Origin: DATKAB01 sp964542745 | GTDB lineage: Bacteria; Eisenbacteria; RBG-16-71-46 | Length of the DNA: 64,000 nt | Assembly: GCA_964542745.1 (NCBI GenBank) | Contig: CAZIVR010000002.1 | Span: 34,037-98,036, forward strand | Reading direction: 5' to 3' | Part shown: in pieces, positions 40,173-49,050 of the stretch | Layout: every line of letters begins with the position of its first letter | Position numbering within the stretch: the stretch's first letter is position 1 | The notes under the pieces: generated by a model | What the model was told of the DNA's origin: nothing | What the model saw: only the letters and a program-made list of their open reading frames with translations | Database searches by the model: none | Translations under genes and position numbers: made by a program

Positions 40173-41110
40173 GGGCGCCCGCGCGCGTCGTCGCGCTGCT
40201 CGGGCCCCAGCGGTTCGAGCCGACGCTGCGGCGGGTCATGGACTCGCTGGGCATGCAGGGCCGGATCGCCGCCATCACCGCGGGCTGGCAGGAGCGCGAG
40301 CGCGAGGACCAGGAGCTGCGCGACCACCTCGACGACCGCACCGTGAACCTCGAGCTGTACGCGCGCGCCGAGCGGGTCGCGGCGCAGGACCCGGAGCTGG
40401 CCGCCGCCCACCGCGAACGCCAGGAGCGCCTGAAGCGCCTGCAGCGCCTCTACCGCGTGCGCCTCGAACACGGGATGGCGGCGTGCGCCGCGCTCGCCCG
40501 CGAGGCCGCGGAGGACGCGGACGCGGGCGCCGAGCTGGAGGCCGCGCTCGCGTCGGTGCGCGCCCTCGACGAGGCGCACCTCGCGCGGATCCGCGAGATC
40601 CACGCGGCCTTCGAGGAGCGCTGGCGGCCGAACGAGCGCGACGCGGTGCGGCGCGAGCGCGCGGAGCTGGCGGCGCTCATGGACGAAAGCGCCGCCGTGG
40701 CGATCGCGGGCGGGCACGTGGCGGTGCTCCTCAACCGGCTCCGCCAGTTCGGGATCGCGGGGCTGCTCGGGGGGCGGGCGGTGTTCGCCTGGTCGGCGGG
40801 CGCGATGGCGATCTCGGAGCGCGTGGTGCTGTTCCACGACCTGCCGATGCACGGCGCCGGCTGGCCCGAGGTGCTCGACGAGGGGCTCGGCGTGGTGAAG
40901 GGCGTCGTGCCGCTGCCGCACGCGCACCGCCGGCTCAAGCTCGACGACGCGGCGCGCGTCTCGCTCATGGCGCGGCGCTTCGCGCCCGCGCTGTGCGCCG
41001 CCCTCGACGACGGCGCCTCGCTGGTGGTGCGTCCGGACGGCTGGAGCGCGGGGGAGGGCACCCGCCGGCTCACGCCCGAAGGCGCGGTGCGCCCGCTGGA
41101 GGCCGCGTGA
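40169..41110 (+). CDS. Peptidase S51/cyanophycinase-like hydrolase
   Basis: A 313-residue protein with a GTG overlapping the previous stop. It starts VVALLGPQRFEPTLRRV and has a long, highly charged middle (about 40-170). Then GGHVAVLLNRL and FAWSAGAMAIS appear, a nucleophile elbow with Ser209 like that of dipeptidase E/cyanophycinase (class I amidotransferase-like fold). Such enzymes release acidic dipeptides or amide groups. Assignment is by motif only; catalytic partners were not confirmed. In context it could edit or degrade what the neighbouring ligases make. Confidence 0.6.
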   Translation: MRAPARVVALLGPQRFEPTLRRVMDSLGMQGRIAAITAGWQEREREDQELRDHLDDRTVNLELYARAERVAAQDPELAAAHRERQERLKRLQRLYRVRLEHGMAACAALAREAAEDADAGAELEAALASVRALDEAHLARIREIHAAFEERWRPNERDAVRRERAELAALMDESAAVAIAGGHVAVLLNRLRQFGIAGLLGGRAVFAWSAGAMAISERVVLFHDLPMHGAGWPEVLDEGLGVVKGVVPLPHAHRRLKLDDAARVSLMARRFAPALCAALDDGASLVVRPDGWSAGEGTRRLTPEGAVRPLEAA

Positions 41111-41156
41111 GCGGAGCGTCGGCGCGCGCGGCCCTCGCGGCCGCCCGGGGGGAATC

Positions 41157-42320
41157 GTGAGCTTCGCACCCGCGCAGGCCGGGCCCCCGCCCGCGCTCCA
41201 GAGGCTGTTCTCCGGCGGGCCGGCCACGCGCGAACGCGTGGACCGCTTCCTCGGCGAGCACCGCTTCCCGCTCGTCGAGGGGACGCGCTGCACCTTCGTG
41301 TGGCGCGGCGAGGCCGACGGCGTGGCGCTCAAGCACTGGATCTTCGGGCTGCCGCAGATGCAGAACTTCCGCCGCGTCGAGGGCGCCGACCTCTGGTGGC
41401 TCGCGGTGGACCTGCCGCGCGGGTCGCGCATGGAGTACAAGCTCGAGGTGGTGTCCCGGGGCGAGGCGCGCTGGATCGAGGACCCGCTCAACCCGATGCG
41501 GGCGCGCGATCCGTTCGGCGCCAACTCGGTGGTCGCGGGCGAGGGCTACGCGGTGCCCGAGTGGGTGGAACCGAATCCGGAGACCCGCCCGGGCGCGCTC
41601 GAGGAGCTGCGCTTCCCGAGCCGGGCGCTGGGCCGCGACGCGCGCGTCACGCTCTACCTGCCGGCGCGCTTCCGGCGTTCGCGGCGCTACCCGCTGCTGG
41701 TCGTGCACGACGGCCGCGACTTCCTCGAGTACGCGGCCCTCAAGACCGTGCTCGACAACCTGATCCACCGGCTCGAGGTGCCCGAGATGATCGTGGCGCT
41801 CTCGGACCCGGCGGACCGGCTGGTCGAGTACGCCAACCACCCGGGGCACGCCCGCTTCCTCGCCGAGGAACTGGTCCCGGCGCTCGCCGGCCGCCTGCCG
41901 CTGGTGGAGGAGCGGTGGGCGCGCGGCCTGATGGGCGCGAGCTTCGGCGCGGTCGCCGCCTTCTCGACGGCGGCGCGCTACCCGGACTTCTTCGGGCGGC
42001 TCCTGCTCCAGTCCGGATCGTTCGCCTTCACCGACATCGGCCAGGGGATGCGCGGGCCGGTGTTCGAGCCCGTGGTGGAGTTTGTCAACGCCTTCCGCGC
42101 CGAACCCCGGCGCGTCGCCGACCGGGTCTTCGTGAGCTGCGGCCAGTACGAGTCGCTCATCTACGAGAACCGCTCGCTGGTGCCGGTGCTGCAATCGGCG
42201 GGCATGACCGTGCGCTACGTGGAGTCGCGCGACGGACACAACTGGGAGAACTGGCGCGACCGGCTGCGGGACGGGCTCACGTGGGCATACCCGGGACCCA
42301 TGTGGATGGTGTATGAATAG
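41157..42320 (+). CDS. Enterochelin-esterase-like alpha/beta hydrolase 1
   Basis: A 387-residue protein. The N-terminal third (about 35-135) resembles the beta-sandwich of Fes/CBM48-type domains (FVWRGEADGVALKHWIFG, RMEYKLEVV). The esterase domain follows with nucleophile Ser262 in LMGASFGAVAA and likely His361 in SRDGHNWENW. This is the Fes/IroE/esterase-D family (PF00756 type). It starts with a GTG behind GGGGGGAA. No signal peptide was seen, so it acts in the cytoplasm. A carbohydrate-binding-like fold beside glycogen genes is suggestive. Confidence 0.85.
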   Translation: MSFAPAQAGPPPALQRLFSGGPATRERVDRFLGEHRFPLVEGTRCTFVWRGEADGVALKHWIFGLPQMQNFRRVEGADLWWLAVDLPRGSRMEYKLEVVSRGEARWIEDPLNPMRARDPFGANSVVAGEGYAVPEWVEPNPETRPGALEELRFPSRALGRDARVTLYLPARFRRSRRYPLLVVHDGRDFLEYAALKTVLDNLIHRLEVPEMIVALSDPADRLVEYANHPGHARFLAEELVPALAGRLPLVEERWARGLMGASFGAVAAFSTAARYPDFFGRLLLQSGSFAFTDIGQGMRGPVFEPVVEFVNAFRAEPRRVADRVFVSCGQYESLIYENRSLVPVLQSAGMTVRYVESRDGHNWENWRDRLRDGLTWAYPGPMWMVYE

Positions 42321-42428
42321 CGGCTCGAATCCCGGTTGCGGGGCCCTCCCGGCCGGGTGCCGCTGAAGCTCCAACCTTTCCGCCGCGGGTCCGCACGGCC
42401 CCGGCGTGACGATTTCGCGAGGGAATCC

Positions 42429-43889
42429 ATGACGACCGTCACCCGCCGCATCGGCCTGTCGCTGGGCGCCGACCTGTGCTGGCCGATCTGTTACGAGGAG
42501 ATGCTGCGCCGGCTCGACCTGCGCGTTCCGGTCGGGGGCGAGGAGGTGCGCTTCGAGGTGGAGCGCGTCACCATCGAGCCCTACGACCTGCGCCAGCCGT
42601 GCCGCTACGACGTGGTGCTGGACCGGCTCACCCACTGGTACGGGATGAGCCGCGAGTGGATCAAGAAGGCCGCGATCATGGACGGCGTCTACGTGTTCAA
42701 CAACCCGTGGGCCATCCAGTCCATGGAGAAGCACTCGTCCTACTGCGCGATGATGCGGCTCGGCATGCCGGTGCCCGACACCTGGATGGTCCCGGCCAAG
42801 GCCTACGAGCCCAAGCCCGACCTCGAGGTGACGCTGCGCCGCTACGCGCGCCTGTTCGACCTCGGCGAGGTGGGGGCGAAGGTCGGCTACCCGCTCTACA
42901 TGAAGCCCTACGACGGCGGCGGGTGGCAGGGCGTGAGCCGCATCGAGGACGAGGAGCGGCTGCGCGCCTCCTACGACCAGAGCGGCACCCACCTCATGCA
43001 CCTGCAGCGCTCGATCGAGCCGTGGGACCGCTTCGTGCGGTGCGTCGCGCTCGGGCCGCAGGCCCGGGTCGTGCGCTACGACCCCGCCCAGCCGCTCCAC
43101 GACCGCTACACCATGGACCGCGGCTTCGTGAGCGACGACGAACGCTCGCTGCTCGAGGACATGACGCTCACCATCAACGCGTTCTTCGGCTGGGACTTCA
43201 ACTCGTGCGAGGCCCTGCATCGCGACGGCGTGTGGCACCCGATCGACTTCGCCAACGCCTGCCCCGACTCGCAGGTCACGTCGCTCCACTACCACTTCCC
43301 GTGGCTGGTGATGGCGAACCTGCGCTGGTCGCTGTTCTGCGCCGCGACCAAGCGGCCGATGCGCCTCAACCAGGACTGGGCCCCGTTCGTCGCGGTGGCG
43401 GACACCGACCTGCCCTACCGCGAAAAGCTGCGCCGCTGGGCCGCGATCGCGCACGAGCGCTTCGAGACCGCGCGGTTCACCGAGTTCTGCGCCACGCACC
43501 TGCCGCACCTCGAGGAGGTGACGCGCGAGTTCTTCGCCACCGAGACCGCGAAGGACGCGGTGCGCCAGAAGGTCGCGGCGCTCTACCCGGCGCACGAGGT
43601 GGAGAGCTTCACCGAGCTGTTCTGGGCACGCATCCAGGACTGGCGGGAGCACGCGCCGCCCGAGCCGGTGGCGGTCCCGCCGCCCGCGGCCGCGGCGAAG
43701 CCGCCGGCGCGGGCGCCGAAGGCGCGCGCCGCCGCGACCCGGAGCGCGGCCCGGAAGCCCGCGAAGCCCGCCGCCGACACCGACGCGGCGGTGGGCGAGA
43801 GCGTGTCCAAGGCCGCGGCCCGGGCCGCGCGGACGCTGGCGCACGCCGCCGAGGGCGCGAAGGGCGCGCGCGGAGGCAAGCGCGCGTGA
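42429..43889 (+). CDS. ATP-grasp ligase 4 with Ala/Lys/Pro-rich C-terminal tail
   Basis: A 486-residue RimK-like ATP-grasp protein, more distant from the other three. ATP-grasp features are VGYPLYMKPYDGGGWQGVSR and the acidic magnesium region FNSCEALHRDG...PIDFANACPDS. The last 75 residues or so are low complexity, rich in Ala, Lys, Arg and Pro, like the N-terminal tail of GlgB in this cluster. The ATG at 42429 fits. Its stop overlaps the GTG of esterase 2 (GTGA). Substrate unknown. Confidence 0.85.
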   Translation: MTTVTRRIGLSLGADLCWPICYEEMLRRLDLRVPVGGEEVRFEVERVTIEPYDLRQPCRYDVVLDRLTHWYGMSREWIKKAAIMDGVYVFNNPWAIQSMEKHSSYCAMMRLGMPVPDTWMVPAKAYEPKPDLEVTLRRYARLFDLGEVGAKVGYPLYMKPYDGGGWQGVSRIEDEERLRASYDQSGTHLMHLQRSIEPWDRFVRCVALGPQARVVRYDPAQPLHDRYTMDRGFVSDDERSLLEDMTLTINAFFGWDFNSCEALHRDGVWHPIDFANACPDSQVTSLHYHFPWLVMANLRWSLFCAATKRPMRLNQDWAPFVAVADTDLPYREKLRRWAAIAHERFETARFTEFCATHLPHLEEVTREFFATETAKDAVRQKVAALYPAHEVESFTELFWARIQDWREHAPPEPVAVPPPAAAAKPPARAPKARAAATRSAARKPAKPAADTDAAVGESVSKAAARAARTLAHAAEGAKGARGGKRA

Positions 43890-44617
43890 AGCTCACCGAC
43901 CGCTGGTACTCGAACCGGCTGCAGCGGGAGGTGAGCATCGCCCGCTGGGGGGACTTCGGCACCCCGGTGCTGATCTTTCCGACCGCCGGGGGCGACTGCG
44001 AGGAGATCGAGCGATTCCACGTGGTGGACGCGGTCGGCGACCTGATCGCGGACGGGCGCATCAAGGTGTACTCGTGCGACAGCGTGGCCGGCCGCGCGTG
44101 GCTCGAGCAGGAGGGCTCGGTGCGGCACCGCGCGCACGTCCAGAACCAGTTCCACCAGTTCGTCTATCACGAGCTGGTGCCCGGCATCCGCAACGACTGC
44201 CGCAGCGCCGACATCGGCATCATCGCCGCGGGCTCCTCGATCGGGGCGTTCAACGCGCTCGCGGCGCTGTGCCGCTTCCCCGACGTCTTCACCCACGCGC
44301 TGTGCCTGAGCGGGACCTACGACCTCAAGCGCTTCCTCAACGGCTCGATGCCCGAGGACTTCTACTATTCCTCGCCGCTCCACTTCCTGCCCGGGCTCGA
44401 GGGTCCGGCGCTCGACGCGATCCGCCGCCGGTTCGTGCTGTTCGCCTCGGGCCAGGGGCGCGCCGAGGACATCGGCGAGTCGTGGCGCGCCGCCGACGTG
44501 CTGGGCAAGAAGGGCATTCCGAACCGGGTGGACGCGTGGGGCGCCGAGTGGCACCACGACTGGCCCACCTGGCGGCGCATGCTTCCGCAGTACCTCGGCG
44601 AGCTGACCGCGACCTAG
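43886..44617 (+). CDS. Esterase-family alpha/beta hydrolase 2
   Basis: A 243-residue hydrolase without the N-terminal domain of esterase 1. The nucleophile elbow is GSSIG with Ser118; the late His lies in WHHDWPTWRRML. This is the PF00756-type esterase family. The GTG overlaps the stop of ATP-grasp 4, so the pair is made together. No signal peptide. It may remove an acyl group from, or transfer one within, the product of the cluster. Confidence 0.85.
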   Translation: MKLTDRWYSNRLQREVSIARWGDFGTPVLIFPTAGGDCEEIERFHVVDAVGDLIADGRIKVYSCDSVAGRAWLEQEGSVRHRAHVQNQFHQFVYHELVPGIRNDCRSADIGIIAAGSSIGAFNALAALCRFPDVFTHALCLSGTYDLKRFLNGSMPEDFYYSSPLHFLPGLEGPALDAIRRRFVLFASGQGRAEDIGESWRAADVLGKKGIPNRVDAWGAEWHHDWPTWRRMLPQYLGELTAT

Positions 44618-44660
44618 GGGCCGGCGCGCTCCGGGCGCGCCCGCCTGCACGGAAACTCCC

Positions 44661-46568
44661 ATGGGCACCCAGCAGATCACCGAATTCGAGGGCGAGCAGC
44701 GGCGGCGCTTCACGCGCGCGCTGCTCGCCGACCTGCGCGCGCTCGAGCGGATGATCGCCGAAGGCGCGATCGAGGAGGGCGTCCAGCGCATCGGCGCCGA
44801 GCAGGAGATGTTCCTGATCGACCGCACCTGGCACCCGGTGCGTGGCGTGCTCCAGGCGCTCGAGCGGCTCCAGGATCCGCACTTCACCACCGAGCTGGGC
44901 CAGTTCCAGCTCGAGATGAACCTCGACCCGCATCCGTTCACCGGCGACTGCCTCGGCCGCACCGAGCGCCAGATGGTGGCGCTGCTCGCCAAGGCGCACC
45001 GGGCCCTCAACGAGGACGGCCGCACCATGGTGCTGGCCGGCATCCTGCCCACGCTCCGCAAGTCGGACCTCGGGCTCGACAGCATGGTGCCGCTGCCGCG
45101 CTACCGGGCGCTCAACGACGCCATGACCCGCATGCGCGGCGGCGACTACGAGTTCTTCATCAAGGGCATGGACGAGCTGCGCGTGCGCCACGACTCGGTG
45201 ATGCTCGAGGCCTGCAACTCCAGCTTCCAGGTGCACCTGCAGGTCGGGGCGAAGCGCTTCGCCGCGCTCTACAACCTGGCGCAGGCGCTGGCGGGGCCGA
45301 CGCTCGCCGCCGCGACGAACTCGCCGCTGCTGTTCGGCCGCAGGCTGTGGGCCGAGACGCGCATCGCCCTGTTCCAGCAGGCGGTGGACACCCGCCGCAG
45401 CGTGCCCGACCGCGTCAGCGCGCCGCGCGTGACGTTCGGGGACCGCTGGGTGCGCGCCTCGGTGATGGAGCTGTTCAAGGACAACGTGACGCGGTTCCGG
45501 ACGCTGGTGGGCACCGACCTCGACGAGGATCCGTTCGAGGTGCTGCGGCGGGGGGGCCTGCCCGAGCTGAAGGCGCTGCGCCTCCACAACGGCACGGTGT
45601 ACCGGTGGAACCGGGCGTGCTACGGCATCCTCGGGGGCAAGCCGCACCTGCGGATCGAGAACCGGGTGCTGCCCTCGGGGCCGACGGTGGTGGACGAGGT
45701 CGCCAACGCCGCGTTCTGGCTCGGGCTGATGAGCGAGCTCGGCGCCACCGTCGAGGACGTGACCAAGCTCATGGACTTCGAGCAGGCCCACATGAACTTC
45801 GTCTCGGCGGCGCGGCTCGGCCTCAACGCGACGCTCACCTGGTTCGAGGGCGAGGAGATCCCGGCGCCGCTGCTGATCCTCGAGAAGCTGCTGCCGCTCG
45901 CCGCGGCCGGGCTCGACCGGGTCGGCATCGTTCACGCCGACCGCGACCGTTACCTCGGGGTGATCGAGAAGCGCGTACGCAGCGGGCGCACCGGCTCGCG
46001 CTGGATGGTGCAGTCGCTCGCGGCGATGCGCGACCACGGCACGCAGGCCGAGCGCCTCAACGCCCTGACCGCCGCGATCGTGGCGCGGCAGACCGAGAAC
46101 CGCCCGGTGCACGACTGGGAGCTGGCGAACCTGCGCGAGGCGGGCGGCTGGCGCCACAACTACCTGCGCATCGAGCAGTACATGAGCACCGACCTCTACA
46201 CCGTGCACGCCGACGACCCGGTCGAGCTCGCCGCGAACCTGATGGAGTGGCACCGCATCCGCCACGTCCCCGTCGAGGACCACGAGCACCGGCTGATCGG
46301 CCTGGTGAACTACCGCGGAATCCTCCGGCTCCTCGCGCAGGGCGGACTCGGGAGGGAGGGCGAACCGATCCCGGTCTCCGAGATCATGAAGCGGGATCCG
46401 ATCGTGGTGGCGCCCGGACTGTCCACGACCCGCGCCATCGAGCTGATGCGGCGCTACGGCATCGGCTGCCTCCCGGTGGTGGACGACGGGCGGCTGGTGG
46501 GGATCGTGACCGAGAACGACTTCATGGAGATCGCCGGTCAGCTGCTCGAGGAGAAGCTGGGCGAGTGA
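44661..46568 (+). CDS. GCS2-type carboxylate-amine ligase fused to two CBS domains
   Basis: A 635-residue protein. Residues about 30-480 match the glutamate-cysteine ligase 2 (GCS2/YbdK/EgtA-like) family, with RIGAEQEMFLID, ELGQFQLEMNLDPHPF, and EACNSSFQVHLQV. Residues about 505-630 hold two CBS domains (first from YMSTDLYTVHADDPVELA, second from IMKRDPIVVAPGLSTTRAIEL), which usually sense adenine nucleotides. GCS2 enzymes join glutamate or another gamma-carboxylate to an amine. The CBS fusion suggests control by energy state. It is part of the same plus-strand run as glgA, ATP-grasps and esterases. Confidence 0.9.
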   Translation: MGTQQITEFEGEQRRRFTRALLADLRALERMIAEGAIEEGVQRIGAEQEMFLIDRTWHPVRGVLQALERLQDPHFTTELGQFQLEMNLDPHPFTGDCLGRTERQMVALLAKAHRALNEDGRTMVLAGILPTLRKSDLGLDSMVPLPRYRALNDAMTRMRGGDYEFFIKGMDELRVRHDSVMLEACNSSFQVHLQVGAKRFAALYNLAQALAGPTLAAATNSPLLFGRRLWAETRIALFQQAVDTRRSVPDRVSAPRVTFGDRWVRASVMELFKDNVTRFRTLVGTDLDEDPFEVLRRGGLPELKALRLHNGTVYRWNRACYGILGGKPHLRIENRVLPSGPTVVDEVANAAFWLGLMSELGATVEDVTKLMDFEQAHMNFVSAARLGLNATLTWFEGEEIPAPLLILEKLLPLAAAGLDRVGIVHADRDRYLGVIEKRVRSGRTGSRWMVQSLAAMRDHGTQAERLNALTAAIVARQTENRPVHDWELANLREAGGWRHNYLRIEQYMSTDLYTVHADDPVELAANLMEWHRIRHVPVEDHEHRLIGLVNYRGILRLLAQGGLGREGEPIPVSEIMKRDPIVVAPGLSTTRAIELMRRYGIGCLPVVDDGRLVGIVTENDFMEIAGQLLEEKLGE

Positions 46569-46623
46569 GGCGCGCGGCGGCGGTTCCGGGGAGCCGGCCC
46601 ACGGCAAGCGGGAGCGCGCGCGG

Positions 46624-47637
46624 GTGAACGCGCGCGAGGGCGCGACCGGCGCCGAGCCCGGCCTCGAGGCGGCGCCCCCCCGGGTGGTGGCGCGCCTGCG
46701 CGGCGGGGCGGCGGGCCCGACCCTGATCGTGATCGGGGGCCTGCACGGCAACGAGCCCGCGGGCCTCGAGGGCGCCGGCCGCGCGCTCGAGGCGCTGGCG
46801 CGGGCCGGCGGGCTCGCGCGCGGCGACCTGTGGGTGCTGTCGGGGAACCGCCGGGCGCTCGCCCGCGGCACGCGGTTCGTGCAGCGCGACCTCAACCGCC
46901 AGTGGAGCGCCGGGCGCCTCGCCGAGCTGCGCGCGGCGGCCGCGAACCCCGCGGTGGTGCTCGGCCCCGAGGACCGCGAGCAGCTCGAGCTGGGCGAGGC
47001 GCTCGACGCCGCGCTCGCCGGCGCGCGCGGGCGCGTGTTCGTGGTGGACCTCCACACCACCTCGGCCGAGGGCATCCCGTTCGTGCTGATCGGGGACCAC
47101 CTCCGGCACCGCGGCTTCGCGCTCGGCTTCCCGCTGCCGCTGCTGCTCGGCCTGTTCGGCCAGCTCGGCGGAACGCTCACCGAATACCTGAGCGAGCGGC
47201 GCTGCGTGACGCTCGCGGTCGAGGGCGGCCAGCACGCGAGCCCGCGCGCGGTCGCGAACCACGAGGCGGTGGTGTCGGTGGCGCTGGCGGCGGCCGGGCT
47301 GGTGCCGGAGGCGGCGCTCCCGGCGATCGTCCCGTCCCGCGACCGGCTCGCCGCGACCTGGCCGAACCTGCCGCGGGCGCTGCGCGTCCACCACCGCCAC
47401 GCCATCACCGCGGAGGACCGCTTCGTCATGGAGCCGGGCTTCGCGAACGTGCAGCGCGTGCGCTCGGGCACGCTGCTCGCGCGCGACGCGCGGGGCGAGA
47501 TCCGCGCGCGCGGCGACGCGGTGCTGGTGATGCCGCTCTACCAGAAGATGGGCGACGACGGATTCTTCCTCGGCCGCGAGATCCCCTCGCTCGTGTTCCG
47601 GCTCGGGGCCTGGCTGGGGAGCCTGTGGCGGGGCTGA
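46624..47637 (+). CDS. AstE/AspA-family zinc deacylase
   Basis: A 337-residue metallo-carboxypeptidase-like protein of the succinylglutamate desuccinylase/aspartoacylase family. Zinc ligands are visible in GGLHGNEPAG (His41, Glu44) and VVDLHTTSA (His144); FVQRDLNRQW and VEGGQHA are further conserved parts. It would remove an acyl group from an N-acyl amino acid. GTG start at 46624. It closes the long plus-strand cluster, 55 bases after the GCS2-CBS gene, so it may trim its product. Confidence 0.88.
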   Translation: MNAREGATGAEPGLEAAPPRVVARLRGGAAGPTLIVIGGLHGNEPAGLEGAGRALEALARAGGLARGDLWVLSGNRRALARGTRFVQRDLNRQWSAGRLAELRAAAANPAVVLGPEDREQLELGEALDAALAGARGRVFVVDLHTTSAEGIPFVLIGDHLRHRGFALGFPLPLLLGLFGQLGGTLTEYLSERRCVTLAVEGGQHASPRAVANHEAVVSVALAAAGLVPEAALPAIVPSRDRLAATWPNLPRALRVHHRHAITAEDRFVMEPGFANVQRVRSGTLLARDARGEIRARGDAVLVMPLYQKMGDDGFFLGREIPSLVFRLGAWLGSLWRG

Positions 47638-47698
47638 GGCGGGGCGCCGGCGGCGTGCGGGCGCGCGCGGCGGCCGCGCCGTCCCGTCGCCCGCGCCG

Positions 47699-48916
47699 CT
47701 AGACGGTCACCCTCAGCTCGCGCAGCCCGCGCAGCACGAACGTGGGCTTCCAGCGCGGTTCTTCCGCGAGCCGGAGCGCGGGCGCCCGCCGCAGCAGCGC
47801 CTCGAAGGCGAGCCGCAGCTCGAGCCGTGCCAGCGGGGCGCCGAGGCAGAAGTGGATCCCCGCGCCGAACGACAGGTGCGGGTTGGGGTGCCGCGCGAGA
47901 TCGAGCCGGTCGGGCTCCGCGAACGCCGCCGGGTCGCGGTTCGCCGATGCGAACAGCAGCCCGAGCTCGGCGCCGCGCGGGAGCCGCACCCCGCACACCT
48001 CCGCGTCCTCCAGCACCCAGCGCTCGAACAGCGGGAGCGGCGTGTCGAAGCGCAGCAGCTCCTCGACGGCGCGCGGCACGCGCGCGGGATCGGCGCGCAG
48101 CCAGGCCAGCGCCCCGGGGTGCCGGAACAGCGCGAGCCACCCGTTCCCCGCGCCGTTCACGCTCGCCTCGTGGCCCGCGTTGAGCAGCAGCACGCAGGTG
48201 CCGATCACCTCGTCCTCGGTGAGCCGGTCGCCCGCCTCGGCGACCCGCGCCAGCGCGCTGATCAGGTCGTCGCCGGGCCTCGCGCGGCGCTCGCGCAGCA
48301 GGCCGCGCAGGTAGCCCGCGAACTCGGCGCTCGCCCGCACCGCGCGCCGCGCCGACGCCTCCGGGGCGTCCAGCTCGTACATCAGGCACATGTCGGCGCT
48401 CCACGGCCGCAGCGCCGCGCGGTCGGCCTCGGGCACGCCGAGCAGCTCGGCGATCACCGCGACCGGGAGCGGCTCGGCGAAGTCGGCGAGCAGGTCGAAC
48501 GTGCCCTTCTCGACGGCGCGATCCAGCAGCGACTCGACGATCGCCTCGATGCGGGGCTTCAGCGCCTCGACCGTCGCGGGCGTGAAGGCGCGCGACACCA
48601 GCGCGCGGAGCCGCGTGTGGTCGGGCGGCTCGCGGTCGAGCATGCCGTTCCGCACCACGTCCCAGAACGGCGCCTGCCAGCCGGGCTCGGGCTCGCGGCC
48701 CATCTCGGCGGGGCTCGCGAGGTGGCGGTAGGTGCGCCCGAAGCGGCGGTCGCGGAGGATCGCGTTCACGTCGGCGTGCCGCGTCACGAGCCACAGCCGG
48801 GTGGGCTCGTGGAAGTGGATCGGCCCCGCCGCGCGCAGCGCGGCGAGCGCGGGGTAGGGATCGGCGACGAACTCGGGGGACGAGGGCACGAAGCCCGCCA
48901 GCGCCGCGGAGGACAT
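47699..48916 (-). CDS. Cytochrome P450
   Basis: A 405-residue soluble bacterial P450. Haem-binding motif FGAGIHFCLGAPLARLE near residue 345; I-helix NAGHEAS; EELLRFDTP as ExxR-type region. Such enzymes insert oxygen using electrons from a ferredoxin pair; no redox partner gene is adjacent. Substrate not known. ATG at 48916 chosen over an upstream start because the protein then begins like other P450s (PSSPEFVADPYPAL). Divergent from the thioredoxin-like gene. Confidence 0.93.
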   Translation of the reverse strand: MSSAALAGFVPSSPEFVADPYPALAALRAAGPIHFHEPTRLWLVTRHADVNAILRDRRFGRTYRHLASPAEMGREPEPGWQAPFWDVVRNGMLDREPPDHTRLRALVSRAFTPATVEALKPRIEAIVESLLDRAVEKGTFDLLADFAEPLPVAVIAELLGVPEADRAALRPWSADMCLMYELDAPEASARRAVRASAEFAGYLRGLLRERRARPGDDLISALARVAEAGDRLTEDEVIGTCVLLLNAGHEASVNGAGNGWLALFRHPGALAWLRADPARVPRAVEELLRFDTPLPLFERWVLEDAEVCGVRLPRGAELGLLFASANRDPAAFAEPDRLDLARHPNPHLSFGAGIHFCLGAPLARLELRLAFEALLRRAPALRLAEEPRWKPTFVLRGLRELRVTV

Positions 48917-49050
48917 GGCGGCACGGTAGCAGCGGCTCCGGGCGCGGTCACGGAGCGGCGCGGAGCTCGCGGCGCGCACGGCCGCCGCCCGCCGCCCGGC
49001 CGCGCGCCCGCCCGGTCACGCGGCGGCCCCGCGCCCCGTATCCCGTCCGC

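Noticed and set aside
47665..47679. GCGCGGC-G-GCCGCGC palindrome between convergent genes
   Set aside because: A seven-base GC stem with a one-base loop is expected by chance at this composition.
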